A DNA stretch of 64,000 nucleotides. Source: Arthrobacter sp. 9V. Lineage in GTDB: Bacteria > Actinomycetota > Actinomycetes > Actinomycetales > Micrococcaceae. A program made the translations under genes and the position numbers. The notes below the pieces were generated by a model. It searched no databases. It was given only the letters and a program-made list of their open reading frames with translations, and had not been told where the DNA came from. Positions 33,922 to 43,743 of this stretch are shown here, in pieces. Numbering within the stretch: the stretch's first letter is position 1; every line of letters starts with the position of its first letter. The stretch lies in contig NZ_LR732912.1 of assembly GCF_902506065.1 (NCBI RefSeq), positions 4,762,396 through 4,826,395 of the forward strand, written 5' to 3'.

Positions 33922-35400
33922 ATGAATAAACCCACCCAAAGTGCCAGCAACTCACGGCAGACAAATGGCAAGCTGGACATGCTCGAGCACGACGGCCGGA
34001 TAAAGGTCCTCCTGGTTGATTTCCTCTGCATCACGTGGGCTGTTGCGTTCGCCGAGCTCCTTCGTTTTGGTCTGGAGCGACCATCCTTGGGCATAGGGAC
34101 CGTTCAGACGCCCTACCCTCTGGTGAGCCTGGTTCTCGACGTCCTGTGGTTGATCACCTTGGGAGCCCTGGGAACACGTGAGCCTCGAATCCAAGGCTTC
34201 GGCACGGATGAGTACCGGCGGGTCGCAACTGCCTCGCTATGGCTATTCGGCGGAATAGCCATCTTCTCTTACGTGTTCCAGCTCGACACCGCTCGAGGCT
34301 ACGTAGCGGTGGCTTTGCCATTGGGCACCGTCAGCCTGCTCATCGGCCGTTGGGCCTTGCGGAGAGACTTGATCCTCCGGCGGAAGTCCGGGCAGCATCT
34401 GCGCCGTGTTCTTGTCATCGGAGGGGCGCCGAGTGCAGCCCACCTGGCCCGGCAACTTCGCGCTCACCCAGAGGCGGGCTACCAGCCTGTGGCAGCGTAC
34501 TTGACTACCGCCGGCGCCAGCGGACCTTGGCCGGAGGGCCTGGAGTTGCCGGTCATCGGCAGGGGCAAGGACCTGGAAGGGATTTTGTCGGCGGTGGAAG
34601 CCGCAGAGGCGGACTCTGTGGCTATATCCGGCGCGGATGTTGACCCTCCCACATTGCGTCAGCTGGGGTGGACTCTGACTGCCCGCGACATCGGCATGTT
34701 CATGGCACCGGCTTTAACAGACGTTGCAGGTCCACGTATTCACATGCAGCCCTTGTCAGGCTTGCCGCTGATCCACGTGACTACGCCCAACCTTGAGGGC
34801 CTCAAGGCCTTAGCCAAGCGTGGATTCGATATGTGTGCGTCACTGGTCTTACTCATGATTCTGGCCGTCCCCATGTGCTTCGTTGCCCTTTTGGTAAAGC
34901 TCGACAGCTCTGGCCCCGCGATGTTCCGCCAGACGCGCATCGGTCGCTCCGGTGAGGTCTTCAGCATGCTTAAGTTCAGATCCATGGTGGTCGATGCCGA
35001 GCAGCAACTGTCCCGGCTCGCCGAACTCAACGAGGGCAATGGCGTCCTCTTCAAGTTGAAGGAAGATCCCCGCGTCACCAAGGTGGGCCGGTTCATCCGC
35101 CGGTATTCCATTGACGAGCTGCCCCAACTCTTCAACGTCCTCCTGGGCGATATGAGTTTGGTGGGTCCCCGTCCTCCGCTTCCAGTGGAAGTGGAGACCT
35201 ATGACGACTTTGCCCACCGCCGGCTCTTGGTTAAGCCCGGCCTGACGGGCCCTTGGCAGGTAAGCGGGCGCAGCGATCTCTCCTGGGACGATTCCATTCG
35301 TTTGGACCTCTACTACGTGGAGAACTGGTCCATGTTCCAGGACATGATCTATCTCCTGCGAACCGTCAAAGCAGTTTTTGCCAAAGACGGGGCCTACTAA
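33922..35400 (+). CDS. Polyprenyl glycosylphosphotransferase (WbaP/CpsE-type initiating sugar transferase)
   Basis: A 492-residue membrane enzyme. It has N-terminal membrane helices, a CoA-binding-like Rossmann region (RVLVIGGAPSAAHLARQLRAHP, about 170-191), and the C-terminal bacterial sugar-transferase domain: KRGFDMCASLVLL, MFRQTRIGRSGEVFSMLKFRSMV, RYSIDELPQLFNVLLGDMSLVGPRPPLP and KPGLTGPWQVSGRS. It loads the first sugar phosphate onto undecaprenyl phosphate and so starts the repeat unit. ATG 33922 is used; TTG 33907 is possible. Confidence 0.93.
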   Translation: MNKPTQSASNSRQTNGKLDMLEHDGRIKVLLVDFLCITWAVAFAELLRFGLERPSLGIGTVQTPYPLVSLVLDVLWLITLGALGTREPRIQGFGTDEYRRVATASLWLFGGIAIFSYVFQLDTARGYVAVALPLGTVSLLIGRWALRRDLILRRKSGQHLRRVLVIGGAPSAAHLARQLRAHPEAGYQPVAAYLTTAGASGPWPEGLELPVIGRGKDLEGILSAVEAAEADSVAISGADVDPPTLRQLGWTLTARDIGMFMAPALTDVAGPRIHMQPLSGLPLIHVTTPNLEGLKALAKRGFDMCASLVLLMILAVPMCFVALLVKLDSSGPAMFRQTRIGRSGEVFSMLKFRSMVVDAEQQLSRLAELNEGNGVLFKLKEDPRVTKVGRFIRRYSIDELPQLFNVLLGDMSLVGPRPPLPVEVETYDDFAHRRLLVKPGLTGPWQVSGRSDLSWDDSIRLDLYYVENWSMFQDMIYLLRTVKAVFAKDGAY

Positions 35401-35846
35401 AGAAGTCGCCTCACCGCCACGCGACAGGGGCGGTAGTACGCGGAGGCCGCGGCCAGGACGACTCAGGAGTCCAGCGCGAGTCACGTCCTGCGCTCATGAT
35501 CAACCGCTTCCAAGCAGCAAATTGCCGTGGGTGGCTAGCCATGGCCGGTGCAGCAGACTCAGCAACCCCAGCTCCCTCAGTACCGCCCAGCGGATCACAC
35601 AGCCCCCGGGAAAGACAAGTTCCAGCCCGGAAGGGTACGAAGGCGACGAGGTGCCCCTTGCCCTTGGAACTGACGGCAGAAAGCCGAGTACGCCTGGGCT
35701 GCACGGCAGAAAGCCGAGCACCCCCGGGCTGACCTTACAGCGCCTGGACCGGGTTGGAACCGGATCATACGCAAGGTACAGCCTGGGGGTAGCTCGACTC
35801 GGGAGCAGGCAGGGGTCTGCCGGTAGCTTTGGGCTGGCAGGACAAC
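35401..35846. other. Large convergent gap with tandem repeat, no supported gene
   Basis: This 446-nt stretch lies between the convergent WbaP and Wzz/kinase genes. Several frames are open on both strands, but they give Pro/Arg-rich peptides without families. It holds the tandem repeat listed separately. Confidence 0.4.
35673..35731. repeat. Tandem 29-30 bp duplication
   Basis: Two adjacent copies (35673-35701 and 35703-35731) share ACGGCAGAAAGCCGAG, then a variable middle and GGGCTG. They differ at four positions or so. Each copy contains the short dyad CGGC-agaaa-GCCG. Confidence 0.7.
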
Positions 35847-37466
35847 CTAGTTGGGAGGTGCTGAACGCCTGCCCCGGGACCCATCCTGGGGAGCGCGCCA
35901 TCGGCTTGCGGGATCCAGAAACGTCGTAGCTTCCCGTGGTTCAGGCAAGGGACTCACGGAGTGTTCCTTCGAAGCACCGGCCGCCGCTGACACAGGGGTG
36001 GCGACCGGCACCAGAGGATTGGGGTCCTGGGGGTCAGTTACGCTGCCATACGCTCCGTAGTAGCCGTAGTTGACGTCTCCGGGTCCGTTGGTGGCCACGC
36101 AGTTGAGGATGACACCCAGCACTCGTCCGCGAACCCGACTGAGGTTGCCGAGAGCCCGGTACAGGGTGTCCCGCGTTGTCTTGCGTGCCCTCGCAACCAC
36201 AAGTGTGCCGTCTGCGACGCGGGAAAGCACAGCTGCATCCGTGACAGGTAGCAGCGGCGGCGCATCAATGAGCACAATTGCTCTCTGCGAAAGTTCATTA
36301 AGAAGGTGTTCCATGGCCCGGGAACCAAGGAGCTCTGACGGATTTGGGGGGATGCGACCCGCGGTGAGGATCCGGAGGTGGGGATTCGGACCCCATTCCT
36401 GAAGTACGTCATCGATTGCCGCCCGGCCTGAGAGGATGTCTGTCACGCCGACATCCGGCAAGACACCGAAGACCTGGTGAACTGTGGGCCGGCGAAGGTC
36501 AGCATCCACAACAATGACATCCCTGCCTGCAGCGGCGATGGTGGCGGCCAGATTGCTGGTAACTGTGCTCTTGCCCTCGGAAGGTAGCGAACTGGTAATC
36601 AGCAGGATTCGTGGAGGGTTGTCTACATCAATGAAGTCCAAGTTAGTGCGCAGTTCCCTCAACGCTTCAGCCATGGCATGGCCGCCTGGAACCCGGTTAT
36701 GTTCCGCAGTATTTTCCAGTACGCTCGACTTTTCGTTAAGCCGTTTGTCCAGAGGCAACGTACCCACGACTGCCAGGCCGAATAGTCGCTCAATCTCGCT
36801 GGCCGCGCGAATCCTACGGTCCAGGTGGTTCCGTGCGAGTGCGTAACCAAGACCGATGAGCAATCCTGCGGCCAGTCCAATCCCAAGCGTTGCCGTGAGA
36901 AGCGGTGAAACGGGGGCCGAGGGCAGGCTCGCCTTGGCCAGCGGGACGATCTTGGTGACAGGCTCTGTGCCGGGGCTCGAGTTTCCTTTGTCCAGTTCGT
37001 AGACCTGCAAGGCCAAGGCAGTCACCCACGCATCCGCCACATTCTGGGCGGTCTGCGGATCAGATGATCGTGCGCTGACCCTGATTTCCACTGAATCGAG
37101 GGGGACACTGACGCTGATCGATCTGGTGATGTCCGGGGCGGATTCCTTCAACCCCAACGTCCTGATCACGCTTTCAGCTACCAAAATGGACTCGCCAACA
37201 GACTGATAGCCCTTGGCTTTGGACTTGGCCAGGTTGTCTCCGGCGAGGGACATGCCAAGGTTTTCGGCCCCTGCTGTTACCACTATGCCGCTTGATTCAG
37301 CGGAGTAGACCTTGGGCTGGAGGATGTACCATCCCAAGGATCCTCCCACCATGAGCACTGTGATGATAAGGATCCCGAGCCAACGTGAGCGGACTACGGA
37401 AAGGAGGTCATTGCCTGACATCCCTTGAGGTTTATCGTCCTGCAGCAATTGTGTGGTCCTCTCCAT
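35847..37466 (-). CDS. Wzz-type chain length regulator fused to tyrosine autokinase
   Basis: A 539-residue polysaccharide co-polymerase. The N-terminal Wzz domain has membrane helices at about 32-52 and 185-205. The cytoplasmic BY-kinase domain (about 265-490) has Walker A SSLPSEGKSTVTSNLA, Walker A' VIVVDADLRRPTVHQVFG and Walker B VLIDAPPLLPVTDA. The Tyr cluster (NYGYYGAYG, about 468) is the likely autophosphorylation site. It controls chain length and export of the polymer. It is the last gene of the leftward operon. Confidence 0.93.
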   Translation of the reverse strand: MERTTQLLQDDKPQGMSGNDLLSVVRSRWLGILIITVLMVGGSLGWYILQPKVYSAESSGIVVTAGAENLGMSLAGDNLAKSKAKGYQSVGESILVAESVIRTLGLKESAPDITRSISVSVPLDSVEIRVSARSSDPQTAQNVADAWVTALALQVYELDKGNSSPGTEPVTKIVPLAKASLPSAPVSPLLTATLGIGLAAGLLIGLGYALARNHLDRRIRAASEIERLFGLAVVGTLPLDKRLNEKSSVLENTAEHNRVPGGHAMAEALRELRTNLDFIDVDNPPRILLITSSLPSEGKSTVTSNLAATIAAAGRDVIVVDADLRRPTVHQVFGVLPDVGVTDILSGRAAIDDVLQEWGPNPHLRILTAGRIPPNPSELLGSRAMEHLLNELSQRAIVLIDAPPLLPVTDAAVLSRVADGTLVVARARKTTRDTLYRALGNLSRVRGRVLGVILNCVATNGPGDVNYGYYGAYGSVTDPQDPNPLVPVATPVSAAAGASKEHSVSPLPEPREATTFLDPASRWRAPQDGSRGRRSAPPN

Positions 37467-37551
37467 GCATGCCAGGTGCGTACTATTCCAAGACTTGTAG
37501 TGTCAGTCTCGGTACTGCCTTAGGGCACTGAGAACCCCGAAAGTGTTGCGA

Positions 37552-39133
37552 CTAAGTATTTTCTGCAGAGGGAGTACTGCTTCTCTCAGCGAGGCCATGG
37601 AATGAGAGTCCGGTCAGGAAGCTGCTCACTTGCTCTGCCATGGACGGTTCATCCGCTCCCGAATAGGCGCTCAGCAGCTCGTTGAGAATGTCCGCTTCAG
37701 TGTGTGTTCCGTCAATGAGTTCCCAGATCGCTGTCGCGGACCCCAAAAGGACGAGGGGCGAGCCGCGCTCCAGATTTAGGACGACCAAGCGGTCTTCACC
37801 GAAGGCCGGGACTTCAGCCACGGCTTTCATCCTGTGCCAGAACCCATTCGCATCATCGCATCCGTGTTGTGGCCGAGGTGGTTCTGCGTAGTCGCCTCCC
37901 GCTTTGTCAGTAGCTTTTGGGGGATCCCCCTTTCTCCCCATCAGACGCTCCATGGAGGAATGCGGCCGTTCCCCGGCGGGGCCGGTAAGACTCTGATAAA
38001 CGCCCTCGAGCTGACTGGTGACCGCGTACATTGAGAATCTGTCCCTTGCCAGTGCGAGGGCGGCCTGGGCGGAGGAAGCTCGCAGCCCTGGTTCTACCAC
38101 AAAGCGGCGCATGGCTGCGGAAAGAGCCTCCACGCTTGAGTCGACCACAATCCCCGCGCCGGACTCGGCAATAAAGGGCGCCAGCCCGCAGCTGTCGGTC
38201 ACGATAACAGGGACTCCCACGGACATGGCTTCAAGGACGCTCATGGGAAATGGCTCATCAACTGAGGGCAGCACATACACGGACGCTTGTCGCATACGGT
38301 CAAGAGTGCTGCCGGGTGCCAACGGCCCTTCAATCCGGATCCAGTCCGAAGTTTCCGTGGACTGAATCAGCCCCCGCACTTTGGAAACTTCGCCTTCGTC
38401 CGGCCCCACAAAAGCCACCTCCACGGGCTTGTCAATTGTTTTGGCCAGCATGGCAGCCGCGTCGACAAGAACAGCCGGCCGTTTTCGACTGTGCAGCCGG
38501 GCCAGGTAAAGAAATTGGATGGACTTCGTCTCCTTATCCACGGTGACCCTCAACCGCTGCCACATCGTTCAACATGACCTTGGCCAAGGGCACTCCGTTG
38601 ACGAGCCGTTCGAGTGTTTGGGGACTATCGCCCAGAAGTTCGCCCAAGGATGTCTGCTCTTCGGGCGTCAGCCAAAAGCACCGTCGACTGGCCCGCAGCA
38701 CTCGAAGAGTAAGCAGCCTGTCCAGGATCTTTGCCAGCATCTTCTCCGATTCGTCGATCATGCCATGGGTTTGGACTACAAAGGGTGTGCCTCGAACCAG
38801 GCAAAGGAGGGCCGCCGGAAGCACTACCAAGTCACGTGCAAGGTGGAGGTGGACGACGTCTGCGTTCTTCAGTGTCCGCCACAGCGACGGCAGCATTGCC
38901 GGAGCGCAGAGTCCGGCGAACCCGGTACCGGGAATGATGCGCAGGGCCCTGAAAAGCCGGGTTCGCACCTCCGGACCAAAGTACGCCCCGTCCACGTCCC
39001 CGCGTGCACCAGCGAATATCTGGACCTGGTGTCCACGCTTTGAAAGTTCCGTCGCCTGGTTTTGCGCAACCCGAACGGGGCCGCCGTAGGCTCCATCCGG
39101 ACTTACCAGGGTTACTACCTGAACAATTTTCAT
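37552..39133 (-). pseudogene. Glycosyltransferase family 4 with C-terminal PqqD domain, broken by a frameshift
   Basis: Two open frames make one protein. The upstream frame (39133 to 38534) encodes the N-terminal GT-B half (MKIVQVVTLVSPDGAYGGPV, ADVVHLHLARDLVVLP, VNGVPLAKV). The downstream frame (38565 to 37552) gives the C-terminal half (FLYLARLHSRKRP, VLPSVDEPFPMSVLEAMSVGVPVIV) and then a PqqD-like domain of about 85 residues (LGSATAIWELIDGTHTEADILNELL). The whole stretch is 1582 nt, one more than a multiple of three. The frames cross near 38534-38565. The downstream ATG at 38565 could allow re-initiation, so two polypeptides are not excluded. Confidence 0.75.
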
Positions 39134-39140
39134 GGGGTTC

Positions 39141-40238
39141 CTAGTGATTCCTGCCATGACCGGTCTCCGCTAGAGTGCGTTCGATCGCCGCATAGTAGCG
39201 CTCCACCATGACGCTTTCTTTATGTCGGTCAGCGTGGGCTAAGGCGTCTTTCCGCCGGGCAGCGACGTTCTCCGGATTGCTGAGCAGTGTCCGGAGGTGG
39301 CTGCTCAACGATGCCGGGTCGAGTGGTGTGAAGGCAATTGCTTGCTCTCCGGCGGCATCAGGCAGCCCGCCATGATTCGCATAAACCACCACGCAGCCCG
39401 CGGCGGCCGCTTCCAGAGCCACGGTTCCGAAAGGTTCAGGCATCCGGCTTGGTATGACGACGATGGAATTCCGGTTCAGAATGCGGTTGGCCTCCTCAGG
39501 TCCCAAAGAGCCCAGGAATTTCACCGCGCCGCCCAAACCGCTCTTTTCGGCGAGGGTTTCAAGCGCCTCACGTTCGGTGCCATCACCCACGATTGTCAGT
39601 GTGAAGCCATCTATTTCTCCTACGAGCTCAGCTGTTGCCTGGATTAACAGGTCAACGCCCTTGTCTTGGCTCAGACGACCCAAGTACACGATTCCCAGCG
39701 GAGCGCGCACCTCGTCGTCGAGGACGGAGAAGAACTCGTCCCGATAGCTGTTCGGGATGACTTCAACGTCACCTTTTACGTGATTTGCCAGCACCTTGCT
39801 GTTTGCCACAAGGACATCCGCCCGCTCGATGATCCGATACTTGGCGGCATACTTCAGCCGTTGGAAGCGGGACAGTTTTTCACCCGGCATGGTCACCCAC
39901 ATTCTGAGGGTGACCATCCAGGGCTTTCGGATCAGCACCAGCGGCCACCACAAGGAGATGGCCGGGTTGTTATGGAAAACGACGTCGGCCCTGCGCACCA
40001 ACGCCAACAGGCGCCATGGGGATGGCCGCCTGAAGACGTCGTAAGGGAAAACCCGTGTAGGGCGGTCTTCCGGTGTATTGGTGATGACGGTTACTTCAGC
40101 CCCGTGCCGCATGAATCCACGCGCAAGGATGTCGGACGTAATTTCCACTCCTCCGACGCTCGGATGGAACACATGCGCCACCAAGACGATTCGCGGTGGT
40201 CGCTGGCCGGTTTTCAGCTCATTGGCCACGTACGCCAC
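39141..40238 (-). CDS. Glycosyltransferase family 4
   Basis: A 365-residue GT-B enzyme. It starts shortly before IVLVAHVFHPSVGGVEITSDIL (donor/acceptor loop). The second domain has GIVYLGRLSQDKGVDLLIQA, IVGDGTEREALE and PSRMPEPFGTVALEAAAAGCVVV (E-x7-E). It adds a sugar from a nucleotide donor to the growing lipid-linked repeat. The frame is open to 40373, but this runs through the end of the previous GT gene; GTG 40238 or 40229 is more likely. A gap of 7 nt separates it from the next gene. Confidence 0.85.
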   Translation of the reverse strand: MAYVANELKTGQRPPRIVLVAHVFHPSVGGVEITSDILARGFMRHGAEVTVITNTPEDRPTRVFPYDVFRRPSPWRLLALVRRADVVFHNNPAISLWWPLVLIRKPWMVTLRMWVTMPGEKLSRFQRLKYAAKYRIIERADVLVANSKVLANHVKGDVEVIPNSYRDEFFSVLDDEVRAPLGIVYLGRLSQDKGVDLLIQATAELVGEIDGFTLTIVGDGTEREALETLAEKSGLGGAVKFLGSLGPEEANRILNRNSIVVIPSRMPEPFGTVALEAAAAGCVVVYANHGGLPDAAGEQAIAFTPLDPASLSSHLRTLLSNPENVAARRKDALAHADRHKESVMVERYYAAIERTLAETGHGRNH

Positions 40239-41499
40239 CCCCAATCTGTTGGAGAAATTGCGCTGTTCCCTCGCGGAAAGGCCCCCACCCGGATGCTCTG
40301 GCAATTTCCAGCGCTTTGGCACTTCGCTCTTCAACCAGTCCGGGATCGTCCAGGAAGCGGTGGAGTTCGGCAATGATCTGCTCAGGCGCGAAGCGTTCCA
40401 CTACAGTTCCCGCACCTTGGGCCACCAGGTCCTCTACTCCGCTTCCTGCTGTAACCACCTCCGGCAGTCCTTGGCTCAATCCTTCCAACGCTGCAAGGGA
40501 ACGGCCTTCAACAAGGCTCGGTAGCAACAGCACGTGATGCCTGCGCATTTCCTGGAGAATCTCGCTCCTGGGCATCGTCCCGCGGTAATCCACCGCTCCC
40601 AGCATGTCCTCAAGGGCAGGGAACGTCTCGCCAGGCAACTGGCCAATGGCAGTAACGTGCACGGCAGAAGAAAGGGCCTTGGCCGCAGACACCACGTCCG
40701 CGATCCCCTTCATGCCTACGATCCGGCCCACGAACAACACCTTCAGAGGCCCCTTGCCGTCCCAGTTCAGCGGGGTTTGCCCGGGGCTAACATCAGGACA
40801 GCCGTAAGGTATCTCCACGATGTGACTGTTCACCCCAGCCGCACGCAAGCTCTTGGTTACTTGGGCGGACGGTGAGATCAGCCGGGTCGCCAACGAAAGC
40901 TCGAGGTCTTCCATAGCGTGGACCTTGTTCCGGACCAGGTCCTGGCGTGCCGTGACCGCCCAGCCGGGTGCCCGGCTTTCGAGTTGAGCGGCCCAGCTCC
41001 TGGTGGTGGCCCAGTGAACGTGCGGAACTTCCAGGATGGTTTCCATGTCGCGTTCCCTGGCCGCTTTGAACACCCTTGAAGCGAAGGTTGAGTATCCGTA
41101 GACCGCTGTGGGCTGATTCAGGCGACCGAGCGACTGGACCGCCTTGGTCTGCACCTGCTCTGCGACCCAGTGGGCGGAAAGAGGACCTGATCCTGATCCA
41201 AGCCGCCGGATGGCTGGCGGCTGCGCACGCAGAAGAAGATTGCGGACCAGCTCACTCGCCGGCGTGACGTGCAGCTGATGGTCTTCGATCATGGGAAACA
41301 GCCGGCGTTCAACCAGAGACCTTGCGGACCGAAGCCAAGGCAATGCCTCCGAATCTGTCCAGCCGATCGCGGTGACAAAAGCAGACAACTGGCCGTGTTC
41401 GCTTAGCGCCGTCAGGGTCTGCCGGACGTTTTCGTTGCCAAAGGGGTGTACAAGGACCGTCCTCATGGCGTCGATATATGTACTTGGCGTGCTTCCCAT
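40219..41499 (-). CDS. Glycosyltransferase family 4
   Basis: A 426-residue GT-B enzyme. MRTVLVHPFGNENVRQTLTALSEHG opens the N-terminal domain; the C-terminal domain has KVLFVGRIVGMKGIADVVSAAK and LLPSLVEGRSLAALEGLSQGLPEVV, with the E-x7-E equivalent ending in SQG. The start ATG overlaps the TAA of the previous gene (TAATG). It is one of four GT4-type enzymes in this locus. Confidence 0.88.
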   Translation of the reverse strand: MGSTPSTYIDAMRTVLVHPFGNENVRQTLTALSEHGQLSAFVTAIGWTDSEALPWLRSARSLVERRLFPMIEDHQLHVTPASELVRNLLLRAQPPAIRRLGSGSGPLSAHWVAEQVQTKAVQSLGRLNQPTAVYGYSTFASRVFKAARERDMETILEVPHVHWATTRSWAAQLESRAPGWAVTARQDLVRNKVHAMEDLELSLATRLISPSAQVTKSLRAAGVNSHIVEIPYGCPDVSPGQTPLNWDGKGPLKVLFVGRIVGMKGIADVVSAAKALSSAVHVTAIGQLPGETFPALEDMLGAVDYRGTMPRSEILQEMRRHHVLLLPSLVEGRSLAALEGLSQGLPEVVTAGSGVEDLVAQGAGTVVERFAPEQIIAELHRFLDDPGLVEERSAKALEIARASGWGPFREGTAQFLQQIGGGVRGQ

Positions 41500-42395
41500 T
41501 ATGGTGTGTTGGCCAGGTCTGCGGCCACCGATGCGATGTCATCCGGACCAAAGACCGCAGCCAATTGGGTGTCGTTCTTGCCTTCGCTCACGTTCTCGTT
41601 GTGCAGGGCTTGTTCCTGTGATCGCGGGTAAATCGTGAGGTGTTGCCCGGCCGCGCCAATTACATGGCGTCGATAACCGTTGCGGATCGCCAGGGCATTC
41701 AGCCAGATGTCATCCGCTCGAGGAGTCACTGCCATGAACGAAGTGCCGCAATCTCTCAACACGGTCTGAAACCGGGGTGGAAGAAGCATTCCTCCGACTC
41801 CGGTCATGAAATTGGCGTGGCTAATTGAATCTACTGGTGCCGGTTGCCACGTGTTGTAGGGCGTTATGCCTTCGGAAGTGGAATCGGTGGTGATTCTGTG
41901 TGCCCGGTAACCCGGAATCTGTTCCTGTCCAGCGGCGTTCATGAGGCCCTCAAGCCAATGGTGCGGATACATGATGTCGTCATCGGCTACAGCGAGCGAC
42001 AAGCCTTGGTCAGCGAAATCGCGGCAGTACGGGAAGTACTTATTGTGCGGCCCAAGCTTTTCGCAATGGAGAATTTCAAGTCCTCTATTTTCCAGACGCT
42101 GGAGCATGGGATATGCGGACACGTCGAAGTCAGGCTCGTCGACCCAGAGAATCAAGCGGGATGGGCGGATCGAGCCGGCCGCAATGGATTCCAACGCATG
42201 GGCCACGATTCCCAGTCGGCGCCCATACGAGGTCATGCTTACGGCGACTCCGGCCGTACCGGTGACTAGTCGTCGGGAGAAGCGGTTACGGAGCCGTAGC
42301 CCGGAGATCAGCGCTGACTTGTAGAGCAGCCGAGGCACCCTGGGTAGCGCAATGTCCAGCGTGAGATGACGTCCTGGACTAGTTGGAAAGCGCAT
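41499..42395 (-). CDS. GT-A fold glycosyltransferase
   Basis: A 298-residue enzyme with a GT-A pattern: VAVSMTSYGRRLGIVAHALESIAAGSIRPSRLILWVDEP, the acidic metal site LAVADDDIMYPHHWLEGL (about 137-154) and PRADDIWLNALAIRNG later. This resembles the glycosyltransferases of capsular polysaccharide loci with a SMTS(Y) start. It overlaps the flippase stop by 17 nt. The donor is unknown. Confidence 0.82.
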   Translation of the reverse strand: MRFPTSPGRHLTLDIALPRVPRLLYKSALISGLRLRNRFSRRLVTGTAGVAVSMTSYGRRLGIVAHALESIAAGSIRPSRLILWVDEPDFDVSAYPMLQRLENRGLEILHCEKLGPHNKYFPYCRDFADQGLSLAVADDDIMYPHHWLEGLMNAAGQEQIPGYRAHRITTDSTSEGITPYNTWQPAPVDSISHANFMTGVGGMLLPPRFQTVLRDCGTSFMAVTPRADDIWLNALAIRNGYRRHVIGAAGQHLTIYPRSQEQALHNENVSEGKNDTQLAAVFGPDDIASVAADLANTP

Positions 42396-43743
42396 GTACT
42401 TTCTTCTTTCTTATTGTTCTTGTTAACGTTTTCAAGACCAGCTGAATGTCTTGGGACCTAAGCCCGTAGAAGCCTTGGATGCCCATCCCGAAGTGTGCGC
42501 GCAGCCAGACAATATTCATGGTCCCCGCAACGATGCTGCCCACCAGAGTGGACAGGGCTGCTCCCATTGCACCCATCGTTGGTACCGTAATGAAGAGGAC
42601 TGCCGTGTTGGCTACTGCTCCGATCACCATTCCCCAACTCCGGAGGCCGGGACGCCCGCGGGCACTCAACCCAGCGCCGGCTACTGAGCCGGGGGTCCCC
42701 AAAGTGACCGCCGTCAGGATCACCCAGGTGACAGCGACCGCGCTCACAAAAGATGCTCCGAAAAACATTGGAATTGCCCATGGCAGGAGCACACCAATTC
42801 CGATACTCGCCAAGCCCGCGGCGGCTGAAGTTAGACGGGCTGTCTGTTGAAGGCGGCGCATGTCCTCGCGATCGTGGGAGCTTCCCGCATCTGCGGAAAA
42901 TACGACATTGCGTACTGCTCCCGCCAGCGCTGCTGGAACCTCGCCAACACTGACTGCAACCGCATAGAGTCCCAGCTGCACCGGGCCCGCCAGTGGAATC
43001 ATCAGTAGTTGATCCAGCCGCAGCAGCACGACGCCCGCCAAGGAGCCAACCCATAGTCGACTCCCATAGTGGAACAGCCGGACTCTCTTTGCGGTGGCGT
43101 TCGTGGATCCTCGCCGGTATTCGATGAGATACGGCAAAGTCAGGAGACCTTTAAGCAAAGGAAGCCCAAGCATGACGATCATTGCTGTCAGGGGGATCAA
43201 GTGACCGGACATGGCCAGAACGGATAGGAGTAGCAGCCGAAATATGGAGAGAGCGAAATCCATCAGAGCTGACTGCTTCCATGCATGTGTACCGGCAAGG
43301 ACGCTGTTGGGAACGGAAGCCCAAAATGTGGGGATAGTCAGTATCGCCGTCATCATGATGAGCTGCTCTACCGCAGTGTTGCCATCGGCGAGGATCGGGG
43401 CACTTAAGGCCACAAAGACACCTGCAATGGCGCCAAGCAACGTCAGAATGCCGAACGCCCGCAGCACTGCCCTGCGGGCGCCCCTTGCCTGCCTTGCAAT
43501 ATAGAACGTCAACGCTTCGGGTATGCCCAGCGCTCCAATTGCCACAGCGAACAGCATGGGAGCCGCTCCGGCAGCAAGCTCGCCCCGGCCGCTGACACCA
43601 AGTGACTGAGCCAGGATAGGAGCCGTAGCCAGGGACATCAGAGGGGTGACGGCTGAGCCGGCTACAGCATAGAAAATGCGGCTTCCATGACTTTCCCCCT
43701 GAGCAGCGTCCGTGCTCCTCTTGCGGAGCATTCGAGCCTTCAT
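42379..43743 (-). CDS. Wzx-type polysaccharide flippase (MOP superfamily)
   Basis: A 454-residue membrane protein with 12-14 helices. It shows the MOP/MATE-like layout: FYAVAGSAVTPLMSLATAPILAQSLGVSGRGELA at the start, and PGSVAGAGLSARGRPGLRSWGMVIGAVANT near the end. It would flip lipid-linked repeat units to the outer face. The ATG at 43743 overlaps the stop of the polymerase gene (ATGA). A longer frame to 44013 is out of frame with the operon and rejected. Confidence 0.87.
   Translation of the reverse strand: MKARMLRKRSTDAAQGESHGSRIFYAVAGSAVTPLMSLATAPILAQSLGVSGRGELAAGAAPMLFAVAIGALGIPEALTFYIARQARGARRAVLRAFGILTLLGAIAGVFVALSAPILADGNTAVEQLIMMTAILTIPTFWASVPNSVLAGTHAWKQSALMDFALSIFRLLLLSVLAMSGHLIPLTAMIVMLGLPLLKGLLTLPYLIEYRRGSTNATAKRVRLFHYGSRLWVGSLAGVVLLRLDQLLMIPLAGPVQLGLYAVAVSVGEVPAALAGAVRNVVFSADAGSSHDREDMRRLQQTARLTSAAAGLASIGIGVLLPWAIPMFFGASFVSAVAVTWVILTAVTLGTPGSVAGAGLSARGRPGLRSWGMVIGAVANTAVLFITVPTMGAMGAALSTLVGSIVAGTMNIVWLRAHFGMGIQGFYGLRSQDIQLVLKTLTRTIRKKKVHALSN

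Noticed and set aside
35425..35436. RfaH ops element (GGCGGTAG)
   Set aside because: It lies at the end of a convergent pair, not in a leader, and RfaH/ops is described mainly in Proteobacteria. Eight bases can occur by chance.
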